Assembly: GCA_017630035.1 (NCBI GenBank)
Contig: JAGBWA010000107.1
Location: 1-52,535 of the forward strand
DNA from: Bacteroides sp.
GTDB lineage: Bacteria > Bacteroidota > Bacteroidia > Bacteroidales > Bacteroidaceae
DNA length: 52,535 nucleotides
Reading direction: 5' to 3'
Below are positions 26,179-34,871 of the stretch, one piece after another (the stretch's first letter is position 1; each line of letters begins with the position of its first letter). The notes under the pieces are model-generated. The model had not been told where the DNA came from and made no database searches. It saw nothing but the letters and a program-made list of their open reading frames with translations. The position numbers and the translations under genes were made by a program.

Positions 26179-26245
26179 CCTACCATCCCGCCTAAAGGCA
26201 CCCCTCCTTCGGGAAGGAGGAGTACCCGTAGGGGGAGGTGGTAGG
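26179..26245. repeat. 67-bp imperfect palindromic element
   Basis: Outer arms CCTACCA and TGGTAGG and inner arms CTCCTTC/GAAGGAG around CGG form a long imperfect hairpin. The sequence is far more GC-rich than its surroundings. It has no T tract and looks like a dispersed intergenic palindrome, not a terminator. Confidence 0.7.
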
Positions 26246-26336
26246 ATGATTAAACAAGTATTTGTATCGCTGAATAGTCGTTATTGAACATACGTTTGTT
26301 AAAAAGTCATAAATATATAACTTTATGTAATTTATA

Positions 26337-26368
26337 TTTGTCTATATGTAAAGCATACATTACATTTG
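26337..26368 (+). promoter_or_regulatory. Promoter of the membrane-protein/XRE pair with overlapping palindrome
   Basis: TTTG (26337-26340), 20 bp, TACATTTG (26361-26368) is a full match to the Bacteroidota promoter, 25 bp before the ATG. Between the boxes lies the palindrome ATGTA-AAGCA-TACAT (26346-26360), a likely operator for the XRE protein encoded by the second gene. Confidence 0.75.
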
Positions 26369-26393
26369 CAGCGGATATTAAAATAACAAGAGC

Positions 26394-26864
26394 ATGAAAT
26401 CTAATTATTTATTTCCAATTGTCTTTAGAAAGATTGGTTGGGGATTGTTTATTCCATTCCTTATATGGGGAGTAGGTTACTTAATTAGCGGTGGGACATT
26501 CATTGAAATTGACGGTTCTAATACGTTAGCACTATTTGACGGCTTAACTGATACCAACATCTTTTCAATAGCAAAAAACGATTCTTGGACTGATGAAATC
26601 ATTGTTGTTTTCCTAACGATTTCAATGTTATTCATTGGCTTCTCTAAAGAAAAAGACGAAGACGAATGTATAGCAAGCATCAGAATGAATGCTTTAATAT
26701 GGGCTATTATGGTAAATAGCATATTATTAATAATCTGCACATTGGTTATATTCGGTACCCCTTATTTAAATTTTATGACCATATATATGTTCAGCCTTTT
26801 GTTTTTATTCATTACAAGATATTTCTGGACACTTTATCGTTTTAGACGAGATGCGGTTATATAG
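26394..26864 (+). CDS. Hypothetical four-helix membrane protein
   Basis: I do not recognise a named family with certainty. The 156-residue protein has about four hydrophobic segments (GLFIPFLIWGVGYLI, EIIVVFLTISMLFIGF, ALIWAIMVNSILLIICTLVIF, FMTIYMFSLLFLFI) with a charged KEKDEDE loop. It lies 23 bp before a small XRE regulator and shares its promoter. Such membrane-protein/XRE pairs are common in Bacteroidota and Firmicutes and are usually autoregulated; the role of the membrane protein is unknown. The gene is AT-rich compared with the neighbours. Confidence 0.8.
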   Translation: MKSNYLFPIVFRKIGWGLFIPFLIWGVGYLISGGTFIEIDGSNTLALFDGLTDTNIFSIAKNDSWTDEIIVVFLTISMLFIGFSKEKDEDECIASIRMNALIWAIMVNSILLIICTLVIFGTPYLNFMTIYMFSLLFLFITRYFWTLYRFRRDAVI

Positions 26865-26887
26865 TAGTAAATTTAACAGAGATTATT

Positions 26888-27088
26888 ATGACTAACAATA
26901 TCCGCGTTGAGCGAGCCATTAAACGTATGACGCAACAACAATTGGCCGAGTTGGTAAAAGTAAGTCGCCAAACAATCAATGCCATTGAACAAGGGAAATA
27001 TGTTCCATCCACTGTATTGGCTTTGAAAATTGCAAAAGTATTTGATAAAAGATTAGATGATATCTTTCAATTAGAAGATGGTGACTAA
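26888..27088 (+). CDS. Small XRE-family (Cro/CI-like) transcriptional regulator
   Basis: The 66-residue protein is almost entirely one helix-turn-helix domain: NIRVERAIKRMTQQQLAELV, then the recognition helix SRQTINAIEQGKYVPS and ALKIAKVFDKRLDDIFQLE. This is the YgzD/YozG-like small XRE type that acts as a dimer on a short palindrome. The best candidate site is the palindrome inside the promoter of its own operon (26346-26360). Confidence 0.92.
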   Translation: MTNNIRVERAIKRMTQQQLAELVKVSRQTINAIEQGKYVPSTVLALKIAKVFDKRLDDIFQLEDGD

Positions 27089-27211
27089 TTGTATTTTTGT
27101 AAGAATGTCACTAAATTTGCCCCAACCAACAATCATCAGCGATAGCCCTACCGAGGCTCTGACTATCTGCCGATTACATTAAGAGCCTTGCATTATTAAC
27201 GCTTAAAAACT

Positions 27212-27616
27212 ATGCGTATGAAAAGAGTATTGTCAATTTTTGCTGTAGTAGCAACATTGTTTATGGTATCATGTGGTAGCCCTTCTCCATCGGATGCAGC
27301 GGTCGAAGTGTATCAAATGGTTATTGATGGCGAATACGATGCCGTAGCCGAAAACATGTATTACGAAAGCACTGATGCCGAAGAGGTAGAACAAAGCAAG
27401 GCCATGATTGCATCTTTGCTGAAAGAAAAGGCTGCTCCACAATTCGAAAAGAAAGGTGGTATAAAGAACGTAGAGGCCTTGAGCGAAACCATTGCAGAAG
27501 ATGGAAAATCGGCCGTTGTCGAATTGAAGATTACGTATGGTGATGGTTCGGAAGAAACCGAGAAAGCTGAAATGAAGCTCGACGGTGACGAATGGAAACT
27601 TGCCATGGATAAGTAA
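27212..27616 (+). CDS. DUF4878-family lipoprotein
   Basis: The 134-residue protein has a lipoprotein signal (MKRVLSIFAVVATLFMVSCGS) and one domain of the DUF4878/NTF2-like type: DAAVEVYQMVIDGEYDAVAENMY, a charged helix, then VVELKITYGDGSEETEKAEMKLDGDEWKLAMDK. Function is unknown; many members are small periplasmic proteins. An ATG two codons later (27218) may be the true start. A TATTTTTG at 27092-27099 could be its -7 element. A terminator follows at 27631. Confidence 0.88.
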   Translation: MRMKRVLSIFAVVATLFMVSCGSPSPSDAAVEVYQMVIDGEYDAVAENMYYESTDAEEVEQSKAMIASLLKEKAAPQFEKKGGIKNVEALSETIAEDGKSAVVELKITYGDGSEETEKAEMKLDGDEWKLAMDK

Positions 27617-27630
27617 TCCGTATAAATCAC

Positions 27631-27667
27631 AATAAGGCGGTGTGTTCAAGATGCATACCGCCTTTTT
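27631..27667 (+). terminator. Rho-independent terminator after the DUF4878 gene
   Basis: An 11-bp stem (AAGGCGGTGTG with CATACCGCCTT, one G-T pair) is followed by five T residues, just before the next start codon. Confidence 0.85.
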
Positions 27668-27675
27668 CATACACA

Positions 27676-28299
27676 ATGCAGAAATACCTTGTAGCCATAC
27701 TGATTTGTTTATTCTTAGTCCTAACAATAGGATGCAAGAGGCAACAAGTAAATCCACATAGCGATGTGGACAGCTTGCTTATGCACCTCGAAGAGGGCGA
27801 CTTGCTCTTCCGCCGAGGCACCGGCTTTGTGGGCCATGTTGTGACGATGGCCGATACAGAAGGGCGTTACTCGCATGTAGGCATCGTGGTATACAAGGAT
27901 AGTGTCCCCTACATAGTGCATGCCGTGCCCCACGAGCACGACTTCGAAGGCGATTTCGACCGAGTGAAGTGCGAAGACGCACGGAGTTTTATCGGCAGAT
28001 ACACCGAATGCGTTGCGGGCATTTACCGTCTGCAAGTGAGCGATTCGTTGAAATCCATCGCCGCCAACCATGCCCTACGACTTAGCGAAAAGCAAATACC
28101 CTTCGATCACGACTACAACCTCGACGACACCACCGCCCTCTATTGCACCGAACTCATCGAATACGTCTATGGCCTGGTGGGCATCTCCATCAGTGAAGGC
28201 CGTCGCACGGATGTAAGCCTCCCCGGCATGAGGGGAGAATACATTATGCCTTCGGATTTGACAAAGTGTAGCAAGTTGGAGGTGGTTGCTACTATGTAA
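27676..28299 (+). CDS. YiiX-like permuted NlpC/P60 peptidase lipoprotein
   Basis: The 207-residue protein has a lipoprotein signal (MQKYLVAILICLFLVLTIGC). The domain shows the permuted papain-like arrangement of the YiiX/YebB family: GDLLFRRGTG, then the histidine in RYSHVGIVV, and later the catalytic cysteine in ALYCTELIEYVY. Such enzymes are thought to cleave amide bonds in peptides or lipids. The start at 27676 is chosen because it gives a clean signal peptide, and an upstream start would lie inside the terminator. Confidence 0.88.
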   Translation: MQKYLVAILICLFLVLTIGCKRQQVNPHSDVDSLLMHLEEGDLLFRRGTGFVGHVVTMADTEGRYSHVGIVVYKDSVPYIVHAVPHEHDFEGDFDRVKCEDARSFIGRYTECVAGIYRLQVSDSLKSIAANHALRLSEKQIPFDHDYNLDDTTALYCTELIEYVYGLVGISISEGRRTDVSLPGMRGEYIMPSDLTKCSKLEVVATM

Positions 28300-28461
28300 A
28301 ATAAATTCTCAAACTTATCACAAAAGCTTTCTGCTTACAGATATCAGTTAAATTTCATTTTCCCTTAACGAAAAATAAAATTACCCTTAAGTCAAAATTT
28401 TAAGGAGATAGGATTCACCTTCGGCAGGTTGTTGAGAAGGGCGTAAAAATGATTAAATAAA

Positions 28462-28493
28462 TTTGGCATTCCGCTCAGCTTACACTATCTTTA
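28462..28493 (+). promoter_or_regulatory. Promoter of the peptidoglycan-salvage operon
   Basis: TTTG (28462-28465), 20 bp, TATCTTTA (28486-28493). The -7 box differs from TAnnTTTG only at the last base. It lies 23 bp before the NamZ start. Confidence 0.6.
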
Positions 28494-28515
28494 CACCATC
28501 TTTAAAACTACAGCT

Positions 28516-29688
28516 ATGAACAGACTACTTATACTGATTCTTTCCCTATGCTGCACGTTGCTTGCTTGCCAAGCGCAAACGGCCGAGCGCGTGGTGGTGG
28601 GGGCTGAACAAACCGCCCAATATCTGCCCTTGCTTCAAGGTAAGCGAGTGGCCATTTTCTCCAATCACACAGGGATGGTGGGCGACAAGCATCTATTAGA
28701 TGTGCTGATAGAGAACGGTGTGAACGTAACGGCCATCTTCTCGCCCGAACATGGTTTTCGCGGCAATGCTGATGCCGGCGAGCATGTGTCAAGTTCGGTG
28801 GACAAGAAGACGGGCGTGCCCATCTTGTCGCTATACGATGGCAAGGGGAACAAACCCAGCACGGCCTCGATGCAGAAATTCGACATCTTAGTTATGGACA
28901 TACAGGATGTGGGCCTACGCTTCTATACCTATTATATAACAATGTGCCGACTGATGGACGCATGTGCCGAACATAACCGAGAGGTGTTATTGCTCGACCG
29001 CCCCAACCCGAACGGACATTATGTGGATGGCCCGATATTGGACATGAGGTATAAGTCGGGCGTGGGTTGGTTACCCATCCCCGTGGTGCATGGCATGACA
29101 CTGGGCGAATTGGCCGGCATGGTGAATGGCGAAGGATGGTTGCCCGAAAAGCGACAATGCCGACTCACCGTTATCCCCTGCCTGAACTACACACACCAAA
29201 CCTTGTACGAACTGCCCATTGCGCCCTCGCCCAATCTGCCCAACATGAAGGCCATCTATCTCTACCCTTCCATCTGCTTGTTCGAAGGCACACCCGTCAG
29301 TTTAGGACGCGGCACCGACATGCCCTTCCAAGTGTATGGACACCCCGACATGAAGGGATACGACTTCAGTTTCACACCCCGAAGCAAAGCGGGTGCCAAG
29401 AATCCACCGCAAGAAAATAAGTTGTGTCATGGGGTAGATTTAAGAAACTTAAGCAACGAAGCCATTTGGGCGAAAGGGTTGGATTTGACCTACGTGATTG
29501 ACGCCTATCGCAACCTAAATATGGGGGATAAATTCTTTACCTCGTTCTTCAATCTGCTGATTGGCACCGACAAAGTGAAGAAGATGATTATCGAAGGGAA
29601 GAGTGCCGAGGAGATTCGCGCTACCTGGCAAGAGGATGTAGCGAAGTTTAAAGAGCAACGAAAACCGTACTTGATTTATGAATTATAA
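28516..29688 (+). CDS. namZ: Exo-beta-N-acetylmuramidase NamZ-like (DUF1343, GH171)
   Basis: It removes terminal MurNAc from the non-reducing end of peptidoglycan fragments. The 390-residue protein has a lipoprotein-type signal (LILSLCCTLLACQAQ). DUF1343 features are GKRVAIFSNHTGMVGDKHLLD, FSPEHGFRGNADAGEH (with the conserved Glu-His), DIQDVGLRFYTYY, LLDRPNPNG and PSPNLPNM. The known family members are Bacillus NamZ and its Tannerella homologue. It is the first gene of the operon and supplies periplasmic or surface MurNAc. Its stop codon lies in the first unit of a heptad array. Confidence 0.92.
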   Translation: MNRLLILILSLCCTLLACQAQTAERVVVGAEQTAQYLPLLQGKRVAIFSNHTGMVGDKHLLDVLIENGVNVTAIFSPEHGFRGNADAGEHVSSSVDKKTGVPILSLYDGKGNKPSTASMQKFDILVMDIQDVGLRFYTYYITMCRLMDACAEHNREVLLLDRPNPNGHYVDGPILDMRYKSGVGWLPIPVVHGMTLGELAGMVNGEGWLPEKRQCRLTVIPCLNYTHQTLYELPIAPSPNLPNMKAIYLYPSICLFEGTPVSLGRGTDMPFQVYGHPDMKGYDFSFTPRSKAGAKNPPQENKLCHGVDLRNLSNEAIWAKGLDLTYVIDAYRNLNMGDKFFTSFFNLLIGTDKVKKMIIEGKSAEEIRATWQEDVAKFKEQRKPYLIYEL

Positions 29689-29726
29689 ATCATAAATCTT
29701 AAATCATAAATCATAAATCATAAATC
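29685..29726 (+). repeat. Six ATAAATC heptad repeats between namZ and the symporter gene
   Basis: Six 7-bp units (five ATAAATC, one TTAAATC) run without interruption. They contain the namZ stop codon and end 2 bp before the next ATG. Confidence 0.9.
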
Positions 29727-29728
29727 AA

Positions 29729-31186
29729 ATGTCTACCGCTTGGATTGTACTTATTACCATTGCATGCTACTTTGCATTGCTATTCATCATATCGTGGATA
29801 ACCGGTCGCAAGGCCGATAACGCCGGCTTCTTTACCGGCAACCGCAAGTCGTCGGTGTTCATGGCCACCTTTGCCATGATTGGTGCCGCCATATCGGGGG
29901 TAACGTTCATCTCGGTGCCCGGCTCGGTGGCCACCAACTGCTACTCGTACATGCAGATGACGCTCGGTTTCTTCGTTGGCTCCATCATCATTGCCTTGGT
30001 ACTGATACCGATGTTCTACCGCATGAACCTGCTCAGCATTTACGGCTACTTGGAAAGTCGCTTCGGCCTCTCTACCTACCGCACGGGGGCTTGGTTCTTC
30101 TTCGTGTCGAAGATGTTGGGTGCCTCGGTGCGTTTCTTCGTGGTATGTGTAGTGTTGCAAAACTTGGTGTTCGACGCCCTTGGCATCCCCTTTGCCATGA
30201 ACGTGGTGCTGACGGTGGCCCTTATCTGGCTATACTCCTTCCAAGGAGGGGTGAAGTCGCTCATTTGGACAGATTCGTTGAAAACCTTCTGCTTGATAGC
30301 CTCTATCGTTTGTTGCATCTTCGTGATTGCTGGCAACCTGCACTACGGTTTTGGCGAGATGACCGCAGCTATTGCCGACCACCCCACCAGCCGCATCTTC
30401 TTCTTCGACGACCCCAACGATGCTCGCTACTTCTGGAAGCAATTCGCGGCCGGTGTGTTTATGATTATTGCCATGACGGGCCTCGACCAAGACTTGATGC
30501 AACGTACCTTGAGTTGCAAGAACTTCCGCGATTCGCAGAAGAACATGATACTCAGTTCGTTTATACAAATCTTCCTTATCGGTCTGTTCCTATTATTGGG
30601 AACGTTGCTCTACCTCTACCAAGAGGCTAACATGCCCGGTAGCGAGGTGAGCGGTGATGCTCTGTTCAGTGCCGTAGTGTGGAGCGAAGGTTTCCCCACG
30701 TTTGTGGGCATTGTCTTCATCATCGGACTGATAGCCGCCTCTTACTCCGCCGCCGGTAGTGCGCTTACGGCCCTCACCACTTCGTTCACGGTGGATATTT
30801 TGGAAGCCAACAAGCGACAAGACGAAGTCAAACTTACCAAAACGCGCAAGGGTGTGCACGTGGCCATGTCGGCACTGATGGTATTGGTTATCATCGCCTT
30901 CTACTACCTGAACAACGATAGTGCCATCAATGCCGTGTATAGCTTGGCATCTTACACCTACGGCCCCATCTTGGGTATGTTCTTCTTTGGGTTGGCATGC
31001 CGCAAGCCGGTGCGCGACAAGTGGGTACCCGTAGCGGCCATTGCCTCGCCCATTATATGCTACATCCTTCAAAGCAATAGCGAAAAATGGTTTGGCGGCT
31101 ATCAAATAAGTTTCGAACTGCTCATTATCAATGGTGCCATTACGGCGTTGCTACTGAGCATGCTTCAATTAAAAAATAAAAATTGA
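29729..31186 (+). CDS. Sodium:solute symporter (SSS family)
   Basis: The 485-residue protein of about 13 membrane helices belongs to the SSS family (WIVLITIACYFALLFIISWITG, FMATFAMIGAAISGVTFISVPG, TGLDQDLMQR, SYSAAGSALTALTTSFTVDI). It imports sugars, sialic acid or related solutes with sodium. Between NamZ and an AmpG-like permease, the best guess is uptake of an amino sugar such as MurNAc released by NamZ. Substrate is inferred from context only. Confidence 0.92.
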   Translation: MSTAWIVLITIACYFALLFIISWITGRKADNAGFFTGNRKSSVFMATFAMIGAAISGVTFISVPGSVATNCYSYMQMTLGFFVGSIIIALVLIPMFYRMNLLSIYGYLESRFGLSTYRTGAWFFFVSKMLGASVRFFVVCVVLQNLVFDALGIPFAMNVVLTVALIWLYSFQGGVKSLIWTDSLKTFCLIASIVCCIFVIAGNLHYGFGEMTAAIADHPTSRIFFFDDPNDARYFWKQFAAGVFMIIAMTGLDQDLMQRTLSCKNFRDSQKNMILSSFIQIFLIGLFLLLGTLLYLYQEANMPGSEVSGDALFSAVVWSEGFPTFVGIVFIIGLIAASYSAAGSALTALTTSFTVDILEANKRQDEVKLTKTRKGVHVAMSALMVLVIIAFYYLNNDSAINAVYSLASYTYGPILGMFFFGLACRKPVRDKWVPVAAIASPIICYILQSNSEKWFGGYQISFELLIINGAITALLLSMLQLKNKN

Positions 31187-31201
31187 GAATTAAAAGAAAT
31201 C

Positions 31202-31222
31202 ATAAATTATAAATCATAAATC
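31202..31222 (+). repeat. Three ATAAATC-type heptads before the GT2 gene
   Basis: The units are ATAAATT, ATAAATC and ATAAATC, ending 3 bp before the ATG at 31226. A partial unit (AAATC) precedes them. Confidence 0.85.
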
Positions 31223-31225
31223 ATA

Positions 31226-32641
31226 ATGATTGATTGCTTTATCCCCTTAGTTAACGAAAAAGATTTCAATGCAACCCGACACGAATTGGAGCAATGTGCA
31301 TTGGTGAGTCACATCTACCCCATCGGGATAGACAAGCCGCAATCGTCGGCCACCATGAAGTGGATTGGAGAAACAACCGAAGCCAATTATACATTACTAT
31401 ACACCAAAGGAAGCCCGTTGAAGTTGGGGTTGTTCGCATTGGAGCGCATGGTACAACTGGCCGAAGATAGCCAAGCTGGCATGGTGTATGCCGACCACTA
31501 CCAACTAAAAGAAGGTAAGCAGATAGCCGCACCGGTCATTGATTATCAAAAGGGGGCATTGCGCGATGATTTCGACTTTGGTTCGGTGATGCTATTCAAG
31601 ACAAGCGCACTGAAAGCGGCCACGGAGCGGATGAAAAGCGAATATCAATATGCCGGCCTATACGACCTGCGCTTGAAGCTTTCGCAAACGGAGAAGTTGG
31701 TACACATTAACGAATACCTCTACACCGAAGTGGAAACGGACATTCGCAAAAGTGGGGAGAAGCAATTCGACTATGTGGATCCGCGCAACCGTAGTCGACA
31801 GATAGAGATGGAGCAAGCTTGCACCGAGCACTTGAAGGAGATTGGCGGCTACTTGAAGCCATGTTTCACACCAATAGATTTTGACCAAGAGCAGTTTGAA
31901 TACGAAGCATCGGTCATTATACCGGTGCGCAACCGCATACGCACCATTCGCGATGCCATCCATTCGGTGCTGAAGCAACAATGCAACTTTAAGTTCAACC
32001 TAATCATTATCGACAATCACTCTACCGACGGCACCTCGGAGGCTATCGACGAGTTTAAGGCCGACGAGCGGGTGATACACATCATCCCCGAACGCAACGA
32101 TTTGGGCATTGGCGGATGTTGGAATATGGGGGTGCATCATCCAAAGTGCGGTAAGTTTGCCATCCAACTGGATAGCGACGATGTGTATAAGGACGAGCAC
32201 ACATTAAGCATAATGGTAAGGGCCTTCTACGAACAACAATGCGGCATGGTGGTGGGCACTTACATGATGACCGATTTTGAGATGAAGATGCTTCCACCAG
32301 GTATTATCGACCACCGCGAGTGGACGCCCGAGAATGGTCGAAACAATGCCCTACGCATTAACGGACTTGGTGCGCCACGTGCCTTCTACACACCATTGTT
32401 GCGCCAAATAAAGGTGCCCAACACCAGCTATGGCGAAGATTATGCGCTTGGCTTGCGCTTTAGTCGTCGCTATCAGATAGGACGTGTGTATGACGTGGTG
32501 TATCTATGTCGCCGATGGGAAGGCAACTCGGATGCGGCACTCGACATTGCCAAGACAAATGCCAACAACCTATATAAAGACCGCATCCGCACGTGGGAAC
32601 TGGAGGCGCGTATCCAACTGAATAAAGAGCAACAAGCATGA
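31226..32641 (+). CDS. Two-domain family 2 glycosyltransferase
   Basis: The 471-residue protein has two GT-A-like halves. The N-terminal half (residues 1-200) has LLYTKGSP and MVYADHYQ in place of a normal DxD and looks degenerate. The C-terminal half (from [18 protein letters not shown], about residue 228) is a canonical GT2 with [12 protein letters not shown], the metal site QLDSDDVY and [13 protein letters not shown]. There is no membrane helix or signal, so it acts in the cytoplasm. It overlaps the DUF4922-SpoIID gene by 4 bp, which points to a shared process. Donor and acceptor are unknown. Confidence 0.9.
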   Translation: MIDCFIPLVNEKDFNATRHELEQCALVSHIYPIGIDKPQSSATMKWIGETTEANYTLLYTKGSPLKLGLFALERMVQLAEDSQAGMVYADHYQLKEGKQIAAPVIDYQKGALRDDFDFGSVMLFKTSALKAATERMKSEYQYAGLYDLRLKLSQTEKLVHINEYLYTEVETDIRKSGEKQFDYVDPRNRSRQIEMEQACTEHLKEIGGYLKPCFTPIDFDQEQFEYEASVIIPVRNRIRTIRDAIHSVLKQQCNFKFNLIIIDNHSTDGTSEAIDEFKADERVIHIIPERNDLGIGGCWNMGVHHPKCGKFAIQLDSDDVYKDEHTLSIMVRAFYEQQCGMVVGTYMMTDFEMKMLPPGIIDHREWTPENGRNNALRINGLGAPRAFYTPLLRQIKVPNTSYGEDYALGLRFSRRYQIGRVYDVVYLCRRWEGNSDAALDIAKTNANNLYKDRIRTWELEARIQLNKEQQA

Positions 32642-34866
32642 AGGAGAAGGTAGCAAGATTATTGTCCGAGCAATTGAGCGAATGGCCGCTTGCACAAACC
32701 AACTACCAAGCACTGGGCGCGGTTTGCGTGAAGCAGTTGCACGTAGGTGGCATTGCCTACAAGGTGCAATACAACCCGGCACGCATCGCCTCGTCGGGCG
32801 CAAAGACGGATGTCCAATCTATCCAAGCGCGCAAGTGTTTCCTTTGTGCAAGCAATCGGCCTGCCGAACAACGAGGCATCCCTTTCAAAGAGCATTACGA
32901 AGTATTGGTAAATCCCTACCCCATCTTCCCCAAACACCTTACGATACCCGACACCACTCACACCGAACAGGCTATTGAAGGTAGGATACACGATATGCTT
33001 GAATTGGCACAAGCATTGCCCGACTTTACTATCTTCTACAACGGCCCACGATGTGGGGCTTCGGCACCCGACCACATGCACTTCCAAGCCGGTAGTCGCG
33101 GATTTATGCCAATAGAAACCGATTGGAAAGAACGAAAAGGCGAAAAGATAGTGCAACAAGGCAACGCAACGCTTTGGCGCATGGACGATGCACTGCGCAA
33201 CACATTGGTTATAGAATCGACTTGCATAGACGATGCCGAACGGTTGTTCAACGACATCTATCAAAACCTACCTACATTGCCGGCCGATGAAGAGCCAATG
33301 ATGAATCTCTTGGCTATGTACGACGAGGGGAAATGGATACTTTACATTTTGCTAAGACGCAAACATCGGCCATCATGCTACACGGCTCAGGGCAACGAGC
33401 AATTATTATGTAGCCCGGCATCGGTCGATTTGGGTGGTGTACTTATCCTGCCCATTGCCGAAGATTTTGAGAAAATCACCGATGAAATGGCGGAAAATAT
33501 TGTTTCCGAGGTGTGCCTAAACGCAGAAGAGGTGGCGCAAATTTGCAAACGCATCCAAGAGCCGAAAGTAGCGGTAGGCATCCTCTCCGGAAAGGAAATA
33601 AGATTTACCCTTAACGGAAAATTTATTTCTCCTAAAGGGAAAATTGTTGGCGAGCAAACGGCAAGCTATCAAGCAGGAAAGATTGAGTGGGGTGGCGACT
33701 TATACGATGAACTGATTTTTCTTCCTACGCGCTCGACTTGTGTGTTCGAGTTGGAAGAGGTAACAATTGGCATCCATTTCCATTGGGAGCGCAAGGAGAA
33801 TCAACGTTTCCAAGGAGCATTGAAGTTACTTGTCGAGGGAGAGAACATAACGGCCGTGAACATCGTTGGGGTGGAGGATTATCTGACCAGCGTCATCTCG
33901 TCGGAGATGAGTGCTACGGCTTCACTCGAATTGCTGAAGGCGCATGCGGTAATATCACGCAGTTGGCTTTTGGCGCAAATCAATAAGAACAAGGCATTGA
34001 AGGAAGAGCAAGCTTGCTATACCACTTGCCACCAAACGGAAGAGGAGTTGATTCGTTGGTACGACCGCGAAGATCATACACTCTACGACGTTTGTGCCGA
34101 CGACCATTGTCAACGCTATCAAGGCATTACACGCGCATCGACACAAGCCGTCAGGGAGGCTATCGAAGCAACAAGAGGCAAGGTGTTGATGCACGATGGA
34201 AGCATTTGCGATGCCCGTTTCTCCAAATGTTGCGGGGGGGCTTTCGAGGAGTTTGCCTATTGTTGGGAAGAGAAACATCTGCCCTACCTAAGCAAGCAAC
34301 GCGATAGCAAAACAGATACTTCCCTACCCGACTTGACCAATGAAGCGGAAGCCGAGAAATGGATTAGAAGCAAGCCTACGGCCTTTTGCAACACTACTGA
34401 TAAGCAAATCTTGGGACAAGTACTGAACAACTACGACCAAGAGACAACCGACTTCTACCGTTGGGAGGTGAGCTACACACAAAGCGAACTGGCCGACCTT
34501 ATCCGCCGACGCTCAGGCATTGATTTTGGAGAAATCATCGACCTTCAACCCATAGCACGCGGCACGAGCGGACGACTTTGGAAGCTGAAAATCGTAGGCA
34601 CCAAACGCTCGATGGTTATCGGGAAAGAGTTGGAGATAAGGCGCACGCTATCCGAATCGCACCTATATAGTTCAGCGTTTGTGGTGGACAAACTCGGTGC
34701 ATCTGCCGAACGCATTCCGCAGGGCTACCGAATAGTAGGCGCAGGATGGGGACATGGCGTAGGCCTTTGTCAGATAGGCGCCGCCGTGATGGGCGAGCAA
34801 GGATATAGCTACGACGAAATTCTTTTGCACTACTACCCGGGTGCCGACATTGAAAAAATCTATTAA
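32638..34866 (+). CDS. Fusion of a DUF4922 (GalT/HIT-like) domain with a SpoIID/LytB domain
   Basis: The 742-residue protein joins two unrelated enzyme folds. Residues 1-310 are DUF4922, related to GDP-sugar phosphorylases and GalT/HIT proteins: CFLC (67-70), NPYPIF (92-97) and the HxHxQ site HMHFQ (146-150). Residues about 315-742 are a SpoIID domain, a lytic transglycosylase type that cuts denuded glycan: [17 protein letters not shown] with the presumed catalytic Glu423, a zinc-like set His480, Cys486, His490, Cys491, and the C-terminal [33 protein letters not shown]. There is no signal peptide or membrane helix. SpoIID domains normally work outside the cytoplasm, so a cytoplasmic fusion is unusual. 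It sits between GT2 and the AmpG-like permease. Confidence 0.9.
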   Translation: MKEKVARLLSEQLSEWPLAQTNYQALGAVCVKQLHVGGIAYKVQYNPARIASSGAKTDVQSIQARKCFLCASNRPAEQRGIPFKEHYEVLVNPYPIFPKHLTIPDTTHTEQAIEGRIHDMLELAQALPDFTIFYNGPRCGASAPDHMHFQAGSRGFMPIETDWKERKGEKIVQQGNATLWRMDDALRNTLVIESTCIDDAERLFNDIYQNLPTLPADEEPMMNLLAMYDEGKWILYILLRRKHRPSCYTAQGNEQLLCSPASVDLGGVLILPIAEDFEKITDEMAENIVSEVCLNAEEVAQICKRIQEPKVAVGILSGKEIRFTLNGKFISPKGKIVGEQTASYQAGKIEWGGDLYDELIFLPTRSTCVFELEEVTIGIHFHWERKENQRFQGALKLLVEGENITAVNIVGVEDYLTSVISSEMSATASLELLKAHAVISRSWLLAQINKNKALKEEQACYTTCHQTEEELIRWYDREDHTLYDVCADDHCQRYQGITRASTQAVREAIEATRGKVLMHDGSICDARFSKCCGGAFEEFAYCWEEKHLPYLSKQRDSKTDTSLPDLTNEAEAEKWIRSKPTAFCNTTDKQILGQVLNNYDQETTDFYRWEVSYTQSELADLIRRRSGIDFGEIIDLQPIARGTSGRLWKLKIVGTKRSMVIGKELEIRRTLSESHLYSSAFVVDKLGASAERIPQGYRIVGAGWGHGVGLCQIGAAVMGEQGYSYDEILLHYYPGADIEKIY

Positions 34867-34871
34867 AACGT

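Larger units (their letters stand above)
26035..26393. other. 359-bp intergenic region with repeat, terminator, palindromic element and promoter
   Basis: I see no gene here. In order it holds the right copy of the asd repeat (26051-26074), a strong terminator (26108-26149), a 67-bp imperfect palindrome (26179-26245), and the promoter of the membrane-protein/XRE pair (26337-26368). Confidence 0.8.
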
